Shown: positions 1 to 12,337, counted from the first letter of the stretch. The stretch: 64,000 bases of DNA from Vitellaria paradoxa (GCA_019916065.1 CM034241.1:8841223-8905222), one strand, 5' to 3'. A program made the numbers and translations. The notes: generated by a model from the letters alone, not told the origin.

Positions 1-1035
1 AATTGACTTTAGTTTTCTACTTGAAGTGGAGAGAAAGGGTGTCGTTATGATAATAAGATCGCTGCCTCTACGTACGGATTAGTTCTCTCTTTTCTCTTTT
101 TCCCCTTAAACTTTCTTCTTCTTTTTTTTTAACTGTTTTTATAAATAGTTGATTAGAACAAGTAACTAGAAATGTTGATTAGCTAATCGAAGTGAGCGTG
201 TAGTTAAAATGATAATTTTTTGGTTGATTTTCTGTTTTCCTATATAAACGCTTTGATAATTGTTGGATGTGCGAATGTGAACGATGTAAAGGAAGTGTTC
301 CATACTGGAAATGTAAGGGAGATGTTTAACACAGCAATAGTTGCATAATCCTCATCGTTTCGTTGAATTCTAAGTGCATATTTTGTTTTTAGTAGGTTGG
401 GTTGGTCCAAATTTAAAGCCACATTTGCAGATTACATGCATACATTTTTAGCCTATTTTGTTGGAAATTGATAGAAATGCCAAGTGCAGAACTTTGATTG
501 TAATTATGGGAGGGAGGAATCTTAGGTTTTTCTAGGTAGAAACCCTTAAATAATGAGGGATATTGGGTTGTTAATATACTTCCCCAAGCTTCACCAAAAA
601 GAAAAAAAAAAGATCTTGATCATAATGAAGAAGAGTTTCTAGGTGGTTCTTTGTGCAAATAGGCATGCGACTATATGATAAAAGTTTTTGTACTTCTGAG
701 AATTTCTCAATTGTACTTTGGAAGTGTCATGGGTTATGATCTTTGTGTGGACTTTTTATATTGTGCTTGGACTAAGAAAGTGTGGAGGAAAAGGAAAATG
801 ACATGAAAATGAATTTAGTTAAATCTGTTTCTTTTTTTATGATTAACTAAATAAAAAATAATTTTTGGTGTACATATTTTCTTCTCTTTTTTTTTTTTTA
901 AATAAACTAAACTTTTAGTGTTTGTTTCTTACTTTTTCCATCCACTTTTTTTTTTTTTCATTCCCTCTATAATCCAAGAACTCAATATAGATTAGTACTA
1001 AAGGAGTTCAATTCTTATGATTCATGAGTTAACAG
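1..1035. other. Non-coding AT-rich flank
   Basis: No credible gene is seen. Short open frames here have no recognisable domain and are broken by homopolymer tracts. There are long T runs near 883-898 and 947-958. The sequence leads directly into the ARM-repeat pseudogene, so part of it may be degraded 5' sequence of that copy, but nothing in it shows this. Confidence 0.5.
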
Positions 1036-1535
1036 GTGGAATGCAAAGGCAATCGAGTCAAGGGGTGGAATTTCCTCTATGTTAGAGATTTGCCAAGTTG
1101 GAAGCTAAGTTTACAGGTCGGTGCTATCGGCGTTTTGCAGAATTTGGCTGTTTTTCTCGAGAACAAAGAGAATTTCATTAAAGAGAATGCAATCTTCACA
1201 CTTATCTCGCTTGTGGCTTCGGGGATGACCTTGGCACAAGAGAATGCAATTGGGTATTTCAACAACCTATTATCTGAGGATGATTAATTGAAGCTATTGA
1301 TTGCTAAGGAAGGTGGAATTGAGAGTCTAAAGAATTTATGAGACTTTGCTCTAGCTACTCGGAGTCTAGAAGTCGCAGTGGATTTGTTAAGGAACTTAGC
1401 TTCATGTCCTTCAATTGTCGAAGCACTGGTTTCCAATGGGTTTATAATTCGGATCGTATCTGTGTTGAACTGTGGAGTGTTGGGCATGAGAACTACTGGT
1501 GCTAAATCTGTTTATGAGCTGAGTGATTACACTTA
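1036..1535 (+). pseudogene. ARM-repeat protein fragment (pseudogene)
   Basis: One frame reads through about 165 codons of armadillo-repeat sequence. The first part contains VGAIGVLQNLAVFLENKENF and ALAQENA-type helices (here LAQENAIGYFNNLLSEDD). After an in-frame TAA at about 1285 it continues with LKLLIAKEGGIESLKNL, meets a second stop (TGA at about 1339), and goes on with LEVAVDLLRNLASCPSIVEAL and GVLGMRTTGAKSVYELSDYT before the final stop. The alternation of leucine-rich helices with conserved glycines is typical of plant ARM-repeat proteins (Vac8/PUB-like solenoids that bind other proteins). The frame is kept across both stops, so decay is recent or mainly by point mutation. No N-terminal start is present: the copy begins in mid-repeat. 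No introns interrupt it, but many of these genes lack introns, so a retrocopy cannot be told from a truncated duplicate. Function: none expected. Confidence 0.72.
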
Positions 1536-1835
1536 AAAGTATAATTACAAATCTCAAAATTAGGCCTTAGTTCATGCATTTTTTAACTAATTTTGAGAGA
1601 TTTAAATATTTTTAATGTTTAAACTCAATTTAATTCTAATATGCAAAGAAACTCTGAAAGTTATTGAAATTAGTGATGATGATGAGAAAAAAGAAGTTCC
1701 TACTATTTGGACGCTTCGTCGTTCTATCTAGAACAGCAACAAGACAATGGTTAGCAAATAAAGAGAGAGGCAGAACCTGAGTTATAATCTCCTCTGCTAT
1801 TCGGAAACCCAATCGGGTTATTCGGACACCCACAA

Positions 1836-2905
1836 CTGATGTGCATGGAAGATTTAGGTTGAGGGTTTATATTTTTCCCTATAAATACATTGTTTCGGGG
1901 TTTGAGTCGTAGCTTACATTCTCCAGAATTTAATTTTTAGAGCTTTTAGGTTTAGTTTTAAAATATTTTTTAGTGCATTACTTTTCAGATTCAGGTATGT
2001 TTTGTTACAAAGTTTTGCGGTACACGTATCATTTATTCAATGAAGTTTGATTTGTTTTCATATCCTTTCCTTGCTTGTTGTTTTGCTATTAAATCCATGT
2101 TAAGCTAAATTAGTTTTCTTGATTTAACTTAACTGATGAAAGGTGAACCATTATGAATAGTTTGATGTGCATAGATCAATGTATGCAATGTGAAAACTTG
2201 CATGTATTGATCTATATTTTTCGATTTTTGATTGTTTCTTTTCAAACACTTTCGAAGTCAAAGATTTTTGTTCATATTATCTGAATTCCCTAAATAGAAT
2301 TTTTTATTATAATTTCTTCATAGGTTTGAATAAAATAAATTAAATCTGAAACCAAAATGAAAATAATAGAATATCTTTTGATTTTTCAATCCTAAACGTG
2401 ATTTAAAAATTGTGTTTTTGGACTTCAAAAGGGTTTCACGAAAATATTTACTGGTTTATTTTTCCTCCTACGTGAAATATAAATTGAAATTAAAGCACAT
2501 CGAATTATGAAATAATGGATTCACGCGGATTTGAAGGTTAAATCAAGATTGATTTCTATTACTCTTTAAAATCCAAATTGGTATACTATTTTAATTACTT
2601 TTTAATTAAGTTTCACACTGTTTTTAATATTATTCAGTTTTATTTTATTTGCTTTCTATAATTGATTGAACCCATATTACTAGTTTAAATAATTAGTTTA
2701 TTTGTTTAAAGCCCTAAATTAAAAAATTCTCATTGCTTTATACTTGAGTATTAGATAATTTAATCTGAATATAATTTTAAAACCTACATAGTTTGATTCC
2801 GTGTGGATACGATCTCGTTTTTACCGAGTTAAAACTATATCACACACTCTTACACTTGAGAGTTATTTTAATTGCATTTTTAGAGGCAGTCACTGGGTAT
2901 CACCA
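1836..2905 (+). mobile_element. Probable old LTR-retrotransposon remnant
   Basis: The stretch has the look of a plant retroviral LTR. A TATA-like CTATAAATAC lies near 1880 in a promoter-like context. Near 2790-2860 come the words CCGTGTGGATACGATCTCG and CTCTTACACTTGAGAG, which resemble the conserved R-U5 end of Tat/Athila and related LTRs. The following ATCACCAATTTTTGGGCAA (about 2898) could be a degenerate LTR end plus primer-binding site. No target-site duplication or coding domain could be assigned, so limits and family are uncertain. Confidence 0.33.
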
Positions 2906-3811
2906 ATTTTTGGGCAAAGAAACGCATTACAACTCTCTTCACTGTTCAAATGCACAAATTCTACATTACAATTCTGTTCATTGCTCTAATTACTTGGTTG
3001 ACAATTCAGATGCCAAACTCAATTATTGGCACTAATTTGGGTATGTTTACGTTCAAAATTTTCAATTTCTAATTTGATGCTAATCCACTTATAGTATGTA
3101 AATGTTTGATACGATTTGTGCTTTTTTTTGGGATGTGATGATTCATATTAGCAATATGATTTGGGTGACTTAATTCGAGATATTTTCAATTATTTATTCA
3201 TGTTAATTGATGTTTGTACTATTTTATATTCAGAATTAATATACCCCCACCGGACCCTCGAACAAATTTTTTTCTCATACTAAATTAGTTTGTGTTCTTT
3301 AACGTTTATGAATATTTGATTTATCTTATGAGTTGTCCTTATTTCTTATATAATTATTAAGATTTCAGGGCTTAGCGTAATGCTACTCGAATCATAATAG
3401 AGCAAAATGTATTTGATTAGTTTGTGATACATGTAAGACAATTTCTATTTTTTGTGATATTTTTTCTTACGTTCTACCCCATTCTTATTTTTGTGATAAT
3501 TTTTTGTGATAATAATCAACAATGTTACCATGGTATTTTTTTTTCTTTGTGGTTGTGATCTTTATTTTTAGGCATTCTATTGTTGGAATACAAAAGCGTT
3601 TTGAATGATACCAAGAACTTTTTTTTTTTTTTGGTAAGTAATGATACCAAGAACTTACTTAGTAGCTGGAATGATTCCGATGAATCTCCATGTAAGTATA
3701 CTGGGGTCACTTACCATTCTATTGACCAATGAATTCTCTCTGTCTCATCTTTTTTTTTTTTTTTACTCTTGCTTTTCTAGCTAACTATTTTTGAGTTTTG
3801 GCTTATGCTTT
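2906..3811. other. Non-coding AT-rich sequence
   Basis: No gene is supported. The open frames starting near 2793-2801 lie in the LTR-like end and lack known domains. There are homopolymer T tracts at 3621-3632 and 3751-3764. A short direct repeat (GATACCAAGAACTT) occurs near 3608 and 3643. Confidence 0.4.
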
Positions 3812-4315
3812 GATTTTTGACAAAACTTTTTAATGTAGTGCTAAAGAGTAAGAAGATGCCTGATGCATGGAGGAAAAGTATCCTTTTACCCATATATAAG
3901 AACAAAGGAGATATTCAGAACTGTGCGAACTACCGCGGGATTAAATTGATGAGCCATACGATAAAATTATGGGAGAGAGTTATTGAAAGAAGACTAAGAA
4001 GGACAACAAACATTTCAGAGAACCAATTTGGTTTCATGCCTGGAAGATCAACTATGGAGGCTATCTTTCTCTTGAGGAGGTTAATGGAACAGTATAGAGA
4101 AGGTCAAAAAGATTTACATATGGTGTTCATCGATTTAGAGAAGGTATATGATCGGGTTCCTAGGGAGATTCTATGGAGAGTATTGGAAAAGAAAGGAGCG
4201 TGTGTCGCATATATTGAGGCGATAAAGGACATGTATGATAGAGCCATGACATCTATACGGACGACTGGTGGAAAGATTAATGAGTTCCCTATCATGATTG
4301 GTTTACACGACACTT
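3812..4315 (+). pseudogene. Truncated LINE (non-LTR) reverse transcriptase
   Basis: The frame encodes the fingers and palm start of a plant LINE reverse transcriptase. In order it shows [53 protein letters not shown], a helix with [20 protein letters not shown], then [17 protein letters not shown]. The last holds the first catalytic aspartate (the A motif, usually F.D..KAYD; here K-V-Y-D), followed by [15 protein letters not shown] and FPIMIGLH. In intact elements the next residues are the QGS.LSP motif and the catalytic YADD box. Here the homology stops abruptly after GLH and the frame ends at 4347, so only about a third of the RT domain remains. The 5' side is also cut: a stop sits just before LTKLFN. 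There are no endonuclease, RNase H, poly(A) tail or duplicated flanks. It is a dead fragment. Confidence 0.85.
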
Positions 4316-4349
4316 TACCAGAACAACTTACACCATGTTATTCCTAATG

Positions 4350-5324
4350 AAATTACCAATTGTTCAAATCCCGGTATCAAGTCTCAGTTTTATTCAAGAG
4401 GTAAGATGTCGAGAGCTAGCCGTCGGGGCCACTGCTTCAAAGCATTACCTTATTAGTGGTTGTCTCAATTTTTGGTATGGATGTCAACTACTATGTTTTT
4501 GTTACCTCTAATCTGGTGGCTTGAACTTTCAATCTCAATAGAAGGAAGGTAGGGCATGGCCCAACTTTGGGGCGAGGCCCTACTTTATTTGACAGCAGAG
4601 ATGAACTAGAAGGACATGCCAATGATCTTGAAACCATTGACGAATACACAAATTCTTTAGAAACAAAAAAAAAAAAAAAAAAGAGAGAGAATCAAAGGTA
4701 TATATAGCAAACGAGGTAATTTGATAGTGATAGCTTGTTGATAACAGTGGACTATGTTCAATTAAAGTCCCCATACGTGACTTCGTATATATATATATAA
4801 TATACACAAGCTTCATGAAGCAAAAGTAACGGTAGCCTCTGTTGTTTTAATGTTTGGGGGGTGCAAAGAAAGAGCAAATATTTTTCTACATATTTTTCTT
4901 TATTTTTTCCTTTTATACTTAAATAAGTAGATTTTATTTTGCCATTAATTATAGACCCAATGAAATATTATTAGCCATTCATTTTTTATAATTTTTTTAT
5001 GGAAGAAAAATAATATAATAAGGTTCATATTACGTAAAAATGTCCTCTAGATGTAATTATTTGTTCAAGATTTCAATTTCAATTTCTCTTTCCTCTTTTT
5101 CATTATTTTTTTTTCACTTAATTCCTCATTTATTATTTTTTCCCACCATCACTTAATTTTTTTTCCTATTAACTTTTCTTATGGAAGAAAAGATAATATA
5201 GTGGGGTTCAGGTTACTTAATTTGTTTAAACTTTCAATTTCTTTTTTTCACAGAAAAAGTATTGTTACTTTTATATTATTCAACTTGAATATATTTAGAG
5301 AATCCCAGGTTAGCATTTATGAGG
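4350..5324. other. Non-coding AT-rich sequence with weak local duplication
   Basis: No gene is seen. The words ATGGAAGAAAA(G)ATAATATA followed by GGGGTTCA/AAGGTTCA recur near 5000 and 5180, suggesting a small diverged tandem duplication of roughly 180-200 bp. An A tract lies at 4664-4682 and a (TA)n tract at 4788-4801. Confidence 0.4.
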
Positions 5325-5685
5325 TTCTAATTAGATCCAGTGTACCTCTAATCATTAATTTTACAAAAAAAAAAAAACTAAGTACCTCTCATTTTTTCTC
5401 TATAAATTTACCCCCATAACATCTACACATTGGCGATATCGAATTTAGCTCCTACAATTTTTTTATTTAATTGCTCACTTGGAAGTATCAATTATTTTTT
5501 TCATTTATGTTTTTAGTTTTTATTTATTTATTTTTTTCATTCATGTAAAATTCAAGGAGCTAGCGTTTAAACCTTTTAAAGTATGTTTGCTAGATTTTTT
5601 TATATACTACTCAAAATTTTCATAATTTTTTATTTTAATTTTGATCTTCTAGGTTTATTTGTTTGTGCGCCTTTAGGCATGGGGT
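5325..5685 (+). repeat. Segmental duplication, copy 1 (uninterrupted)
   Basis: This non-coding segment is repeated at 6605-6965 plus 10806-10890. Shared words in order include TTTAATTGCTCACTTGGAAG, TTCATTCATGTAAAATTCAA, AAACCTTTTAAAGTA, TACTCAAAATTTTCATAA and GCCTTTAGG. In copy 2 the block is split by solo LTR A between CATAC and CATAC; here the corresponding site reads TATATACTACTCAAAA with no insert. Copy 1 therefore shows the empty site. Function unknown. Confidence 0.75.
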
Positions 5686-6604
5686 GATGTGCATGCTCTT
5701 TAGCTGCTCAAGGTTGTCGATGTGCATGTTGGTCTGTTTTTTGTTAAGTTGTCAGTTTGGTATTTCAACTGGGTTGTTTGGTTGGTTTATTCTGCTGCCA
5801 ACAAGTTTAGGTTATTTTGAGTGTTGCATGTTGGTGTCAAGTGTGTGGATACAGATTGGGTCTTGCTGTAGTGTTGATTATCTATTGCTGGTGTAGTCTA
5901 TTTTGTTTCTTGGCGCTGTTTGATGCCAATTCATGGTTGTTTTCTCATTTATGACTTATCTTTTGCCATTTTTTTATGAAGAAAACCGTGCACAATTGTT
6001 TGAAATTTTGAACAAACTTTATAAGTTGAGCTTTTGGAATTTGATCCTCATGTCATTCCTGTTGATCATTCATCTGTCCAAGATTTTTATTTTTATTTTT
6101 ATCTACTCTGATCCCTGATTTACGTAATTGAGAACAAGATGAAAAGAGATCAATGAGCTTTTATTTATTTTGTTTTATTTTTTCAAGTTTTAGATAATTT
6201 CATTCAATAGTTGGAAGTTACTTTTAAGCATCAATACGGATTTGAGGGTAGAGTGTAGAATGTATCTATCTTTTTAATATTTTTTTCACTTCTTGAATCT
6301 TTTCGTATATGCATCACTCACTGTGAGTTGATCGATGTTGTTGATTGGATTGAAAGCGTAGATTTGTTTATTGTAGATATTATTTAAAAAAGCATAAATA
6401 TTGCAATGAGTTGAATTGAGCACTGCAAAGGAGTGTGAGACAAATCACCGTAGATCTACCCATTTTTCAATTAAATTAGAAAATGATGGAATTAGAAGGA
6501 TTTGTCTATAGAAAGGATTTAATGTTTTACAAGTCCTACTCTTTAGTTTGAAAGTATAAAAAAAAAATAATAAATAAATAACTAATTGGGTTTGGTATTC
6601 AGAT
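5686..6604. other. Non-coding sequence between the duplicated segments
   Basis: The open frame at 5663-5896 is cysteine- and leucine-rich but has no recognised domain, and the region has no splice or promoter context that would support it. The rest is AT-rich with an A run near 6560. I assign no gene. Confidence 0.4.
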
Positions 6605-6965
6605 CGAAGATCCTTTTAGACCTAATATATCTTTAGCTATTAATTTATGAATTTCTCATTAGACCCAATGTATCTCTCACTATAATTTTTCAAAAAATCT
6701 AAAATCTCCTCATTTTTTTTTCTCCAATAAATTTATCCAAATAATTGTTTTCTAAAGGCATTGGATTTAGCTCATTTATTCCTAAGGCATCGGATTTGAT
6801 TGCCTTTTTTTTTTCTTTTTCATTTAATTGCTCACTTGGAAGCATCATTTTTTTTTTCATTTCTTTTTTCAGTTTTTATTTTTATTTTATTTTTCATTCA
6901 TGTAAAATTCAAGAAACTCGCGTTCAAACCTTTTAAAGTAAGTCTGCTAGATTTTTTTTTCATAC
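6605..6965 (+). repeat. Segmental duplication, copy 2 (left part)
   Basis: Diverged second copy of 5325-5685. It ends at CATAC (6961-6965), where solo LTR A begins. The rest of the copy resumes after the LTR at 10806-10890, starting with a second CATAC followed by ACTACTCAAAATTTTCATAA. Confidence 0.75.
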
Positions 6966-8465
6966 TGTCACGCCCCGAATTTTCATAACCTGAATGCCCG
7001 AGGGTGACTTAGGATTATTTGTCAGGTATAAAAATAAGATAATAACAACACGTCGTCACACCCCAAATTCTCTTTCAAATTGGGGTTGACTTGCAATAAA
7101 AATTTAAGTTTTTCAAAATCCTTAGTTTATCCCAACCAATATTTATAAGCCATTAGGCTGAATCATTTGGTAGGGTTCAAGTGCAAAGTACAAAATAAAG
7201 ATAGAGAATAGTATTATAGAGCCATCTAAGCGTTCCAAACATTTGATTAACATTGCATATCAAATAAAAGTAAACTAGGTCTAAACTTAATGATTATCAT
7301 CATCTAATATTATTATTATAGACCACAATAATAAATAAAATCTTCCAGTGTTGCGCAAAAAAAAAAAATAAATAAATAACTCTTCTGGTGGAATATTTAA
7401 GAGAAATTAATCTCTTTCCAGCTCATCTTCAGTATCCCTGTGCTTAATATCTTGAAAAAATATTCCCACAAAAGGGTGAGCTACTAAAGCCTAGTAATCA
7501 GAATCTCCTAGATGCCTATATACAGTGGTTGTAATACTACACTGTATTAGGTGACCCAATATAGTAAATGTGATTAGGTGGCATACTATTCATGCAACAA
7601 TTATTTCAATAGATCCCAACTGAATAATGTAAATTATACTTACAACGGTTCGATGAAACCGTCACTGTACTTACACGTAAAATAGTTTAATGTTGATACA
7701 AGTTTCATATACATATATTTTTCTACATCCTTTTATAAAATATTCATTTAAAGGAATTAAACATAATTAAATAATTCCAACACATCATTCATACATAAGC
7801 AAAAGAGGTTGCCAGTCATAGTAAATTTTGATAAAGGGGTTTAATCTAAATTCTCCTAAGGTAATCATACTTCTATCCTCCTCTACCCCCAGCCTTGGGA
7901 ACCAGTGACTTTACGGGCTTAGTATCCAATGCATTCCGATGGTATTACCCACCCAAAACTTAGCCGTCGCGACCAGCTACCTGATTGGCCAGGTCAGAAG
8001 GGAACATCTCCCAAATAAAATGCATATGTTCCCATCTCCATCTAAAAGGTCATTTCTACCCACCCATCACCCTATTGCCAAAAATAACTTTAGCACCGAG
8101 TGCCTTAATTTCTTCTCACCCTTTTATATTCCCAAGGGTACCTTGTATAGAAATAAGATATTTTTAATAACAATCAGCAATGTTCCCGAGTGATAAATCA
8201 TGAGTTTGATTATTCAGTTACATGCAGTATATTTTTAAGTACTTTATCTAAATCCAAAATTCGATAAAAATTCTCAATAAATCAAAGATTTAACATTGTC
8301 ACCAATATTATTATCACAAAGGCAGGTACTACGTGTAAATTAACAAGTAGCAAGTAGCTAGAAATAATTTAGAATTCGAATTAATATTTTAGTTAATTCA
8401 TTTGACAAGTTTGCCGTACTACTCTTGATAGGAATAAAATTATTTGTAATAGTATATTAATTAAG

Positions 8466-8547
8466 CTGAGGTTGGCAGTTTAGTGGGTGGATGACCCTAA
8501 TTGCGATTTGAAGTCGTGAGTTCGAACCTCATTGGCTGCGATCTCGG
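8466..8547 (+). other. tRNA-like / SINE-like segment inside LTR A
   Basis: About 82 bp resemble a tRNA-derived Pol III unit: an A-box-like GGCAGTTTAGTGGGTGG near the 5' side and a B-box-like GAGTTCGAACCTC near the 3' side, followed by a T-rich stretch. The ends CTGAGGTT and GATCTCGG can largely pair as an acceptor-like stem. The same segment is present in copy B (52644-52726, opposite strand), so it was in the LTR before both insertions. It is not a canonical tRNA: the T stem is not formed. Confidence 0.5.
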
Positions 8548-10149
8548 TTTTTTTGCCTCTTTTTCCTTTTTATATTTATTAATTTATGGAATATAAAGAT
8601 AATAAATAGCTCTTTGGACTTATTTTTAATTTTAGAAAAATTTAAAAGTTTTATTTTATTCTCATCTAGATAGTATAGAACAATTAAGGCAATGTGAGAT
8701 TACAAAGCTAATTCATTCTAAACTTTTGATTTTGTAGGAGAATAATATTATTCAAAATACTTTGAATAAATTCCAATCATCATCTTATTTATAACCAAAA
8801 CCTGATCATAGGTTTTCGACTTCAAAATATCTACAAATGTCCATAGAATTATTCTAATACTTAGGAAGGCATTAAATATGTTTTATTAAATTCACATAAT
8901 CATAAAAATATAGTTATATAACTTGCTAGGTTGACAAAACAATACAAAAAAAAATAATAAATCAAATTCATTTAAGGAAGATCAAATGAGGGAATACTAA
9001 GTCCATTGTTTCATTTGGGCATTTTATTAAATACTTAGTTTTACTTAGCCATTTTAGTTTGAATAAGTCATTTAACTATCCATGATGAAATTGATTGTCT
9101 AAGTCAGTTATCATAATATTAGGGTATCAAATAATATATAATATCCAGTTTAAAAGAATTTCATATCAATTGGGAGATAACTAAGTAATTCTCAACTTAA
9201 CAGTCCACTTCAGTATTTATCAAATAGTATAAGTGTTTTACTAGATTAAGTTTTGTGAACAAAATTACACACAAATAATTTATTAACATAACTATAATTA
9301 ATAGAGGGTAATTGGAAATTTAAATAAATCTTTAAATATAAAATTCTAAAAGAAATTCGAACAAGCATCAATTAAAGGCTAAGCAGAGATAGCAGCATAA
9401 AAGAAAATTCATATAAAATAGAGCAGAACTTTGATATTTATAAACTTTATATCTATAGAAACTAGATTTTCGGACCTACAACTTTCATGTTTTACACTTT
9501 TTAAAATTCTAAAGTCTAAAGGTTCAAAAACGGCCTTGAATTCAGTTTGTTTAGAAGATACAGTTTTACACGTGTTCAGAATTTTAGACATAACTTTTGA
9601 CTCACAAATTGGATTGATGAAAATCTTTTTGGGTTGGAAAGAAAACTTAAAGGACTACAACTTTTATGTTTTAGCCGAAGCCTAATTCTACCGTTTTAGG
9701 GGTTAGAAGCACATCAGAAGTTACAAAGAGATAGCTGTCAACATGCTGCGCTATATCAGTCAAAGTTTCGGCTTCCCTACCCCCCATATGTGGGTATTTT
9801 TTTTATCACAATCAAGTTTCATACTTCAAATCCAGAAAATGTTTTAACTTCAAATTGAAGGTATCAAATATATTTTAGGAGGTTCGTCATCCTACCTCAA
9901 TGAAGATATTGGTGACCGAATTTGAGAAGGAAAAGGAGTTTAGCCTTGAACACCAACTGAACTGGAAAGCTCTAAGCTTTTCTTCTTCCTCCGAGCAACA
10001 CCGAATCTCCAACCAACACTTGATAGTAAACTTTTTTTTCTTATTTTTTTTTCTAAAAGCACACAAATTTATAAGAAGTTATGGGAGTGTAGAGAAAGTG
10101 TCGGTAGAGAAAATAACCTCCACTTCCCATGTTTCAAAGCCACTACAAT

Positions 10150-10430
10150 AGGTAGCATGATCCAAGAATCATGCTTTGCTTTTTTACTATCTAACCAAAT
10201 AATTTAAGAGAGGTATTGGGGGAGATGTATGGAGGTGGCATGATCCGAAAATCATGCTTTGCTTTTTTTGACTAATAAACCAAATAATTTAAAAGATGCC
10301 TTAAGGTTTTTAAATCATGCTTGCTTTTTCTGACTAATTAAACAAATAATTTAAAATGTGTTTTAAAGTCTTTAGTGCGTGGTATTTTTTTTGACTAATT
10401 AACTAAATAATTTGAGAGATGTGAGAGATG
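10150..10430. repeat. Degenerate tandem repeats in the U3 side of LTR A
   Basis: Words such as ATCATGCTTTGCTTTTT, GACTAATTAA and CAAATAATTTAA recur at about 10165, 10250, 10310 and 10385, giving about four units of 70-90 bp. Related repeats are in copy B at about 51000-51250. Repeats in U3 often hold enhancer-like sites; that role is inferred. Confidence 0.5.
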
Positions 10431-10890
10431 TATAGAAGGATGGATGGATGGATGGGAAATGAAGTTTACTGGGAAATGATTGAAAGTTACTATTCATGAG
10501 TCAACTCAGTGAGTGATAAAGTGAGTTAAAGTGAGTTGAGGTTTGTCAAAAAAAGGGTTGACCCATGGGTTAATGGGCTTGGGTTAAACCAAATAGGTAA
10601 TTGGGCTAGGAATTGTTTGGATAAAAGTTTAGAAATTTTACAATAAACTCCCACATAGGGTGAAATTAAATCCGAAAATCTTTCCAACTAATTTTATCAT
10701 TCTAAAAAATTTTCAAATCCTCAATTTTCTAGATTTTTACTATAACAAATATCACCACTACACTTAAGCAAATTAATTAAGAGGAAAAAAATTCAAGTTA
10801 TTACACATACACTACTCAAAATTTTCATAAATTTTGATTTTGATTTTGATTTTCCAAGTTTATCTGTTTGCCTGCCTTTAGGTATAGGCA

Positions 10891-12337
10891 AATATTAGTT
10901 ATCCATAAAGTGGCTCCACATGATTGGTACATTAGACTTAATGACTGAATTTTAAACAAAAGTGAATGGAATGGTCACATTAAAACTTAATTAGAATTAT
11001 AAGATTTTGACTGTTACAATAGATTTGTATGTTAGCATTTTCTTTAAATTGAGCATACGTATTAATTGAATTTTGGTTTTAATAAAATGAATTGAATCCA
11101 AGTTTAAAGTTGAGACATATTGGATAAGCCTAATAAAGAAGTAATTTATATAGATTGGACTTTTATACACCTATTAGATATATTTATGTAGTTGGATGAT
11201 TAATAGTGTGGGCTTAAGGAGTTCATTGTGAGCCTTTTATGGAAAGGCTTAATGTGGCAATATAAATACATGGGTAAGTTCGCTTGCTACCCTAGATAGA
11301 CAGTATTTATGTATAAAAATTCGTCATAAGAATTAGGATATAGAGAGAAAGATCTATTATCATCAAGGTTCATCTTAATCTTGAAAACCTTTAATTTCCG
11401 TTCACATTCAAAGATCATAGAGTAAATGGGTACGCTTTTTATTAGTTAATGTTTTTAATTTCATATACAATTTTATTGTAAATCTTACAATATAAAGACT
11501 AAAATGGGACAGTGTGAATTATAGGTACAGTTTCTAAAATTTATTCTTTTAATTATTTTTGACATTTATAAATCGTTAATCAATTTACAATTCAAAAATC
11601 CATATGTCCGTTTGGCTACCACAAAATTTTACCAATTTTTATCAATAATACATAATTTTTTTTTCCTAAACATAACCCGTGACAACACTATAACAGAAGT
11701 TACAAAAAAAATTTAATATTTTTTTTGTACACCAAGAGCATCCAATAATCAACGGTACAGGGATAGTAACACTTGCAATTGTGTAGTTTTAATAATAAAA
11801 GTTGGATGGAATGGGCTTGTTTGACAATCTCTATTTTTTGCTTTTTTATAAATTGATTAAAATTACTCTCTTATAGTTTAGATTTTTCTACATATCATAT
11901 TTACGAAAAAGAAAGGAAAAAAAAACTACAAAATACTAAAAAAAAAAAATACAAAATACTAGTTTTGGTTGCTTCTCAAACGTAAAAAGTTTTAACTTTT
12001 TGACTGCAAAAAAAAAAAAAAAAAAAAACTTTTTTTTTCCTAAATTGAGCCCAATATTGGACTGAAAGTGAAAAAAAAAAAATCCTCTAACCAAGACTAG
12101 TAAATTTTAGCAACTTTTAGCGGTTGAAACTATTTATACGTTTAGTAAAAATTGATAATTTTCAAGAATTTTTAGAACATTTAGTTATTTGGTAAAAAAA
12201 AAATGGTAACTTTTTAATATAATTTTGTGCTAAAAGTTGCTAAAATTTTAAAGTTAATAAAAATTACTACATTTTTAGTAATTAAATGCCCAGACTAAAA
12301 GTCAATAAAAAAAAAAAGATTCACACTTGATCGTAGA
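10891..12337. other. Non-coding AT-rich sequence upstream of the UBP1 locus
   Basis: No gene is seen. The 11200-11420 part (GGCAATATAAATACATGGG near 11254, then a purine/pyrimidine leader-like stretch) could be a degraded LTR promoter, but no ends are visible. The words AGCAACTTTTAGCGG (12109) and GTGCTAAAAGTTGCT (12227) form an imperfect inverted pair suggesting a small MITE. Long A tracts occur at 11940 and 12006-12028. Confidence 0.35.

Larger units (their letters stand above)
6966..10805 (-). mobile_element. Solo LTR, copy A (3.84 kb)
   Basis: On the + strand it starts TGTCACGCCCCGAATTTTCA and ends TTCAAGTTATTACA. Read on the - strand it is an LTR starting TGTAATAACTTGAA and ending in CGGGGCGTGACA, with TG..CA termini. 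It is flanked by a perfect 5-bp duplication, CATAC at 6961-6965 and at 10806-10810, which defines a complete insertion. No gag-pol sequence or second LTR adjoins it, so it is a solo LTR left by LTR-LTR recombination. Copy B (50650-54311) is the same family in opposite orientation. The GGGGCGTGACA end is common in plant Ty3/gypsy chromovirus-type LTRs; without internal domains the family is not proven. The ORFs within it (7939-8193, 9431-9685, 9900-10151) are incidental. Confidence 0.88.

Noticed and set aside
5663..5896. Cysteine-rich 77-residue frame
   Set aside because: No signal peptide logic, no domain, no conserved cysteine spacing, and it lies at the edge of a non-coding duplication.
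8466..8547. Functional tRNA gene
   Set aside because: A- and B-box-like motifs and an acceptor-like stem exist, but the T stem cannot form and the segment lies inside an LTR in both copies.
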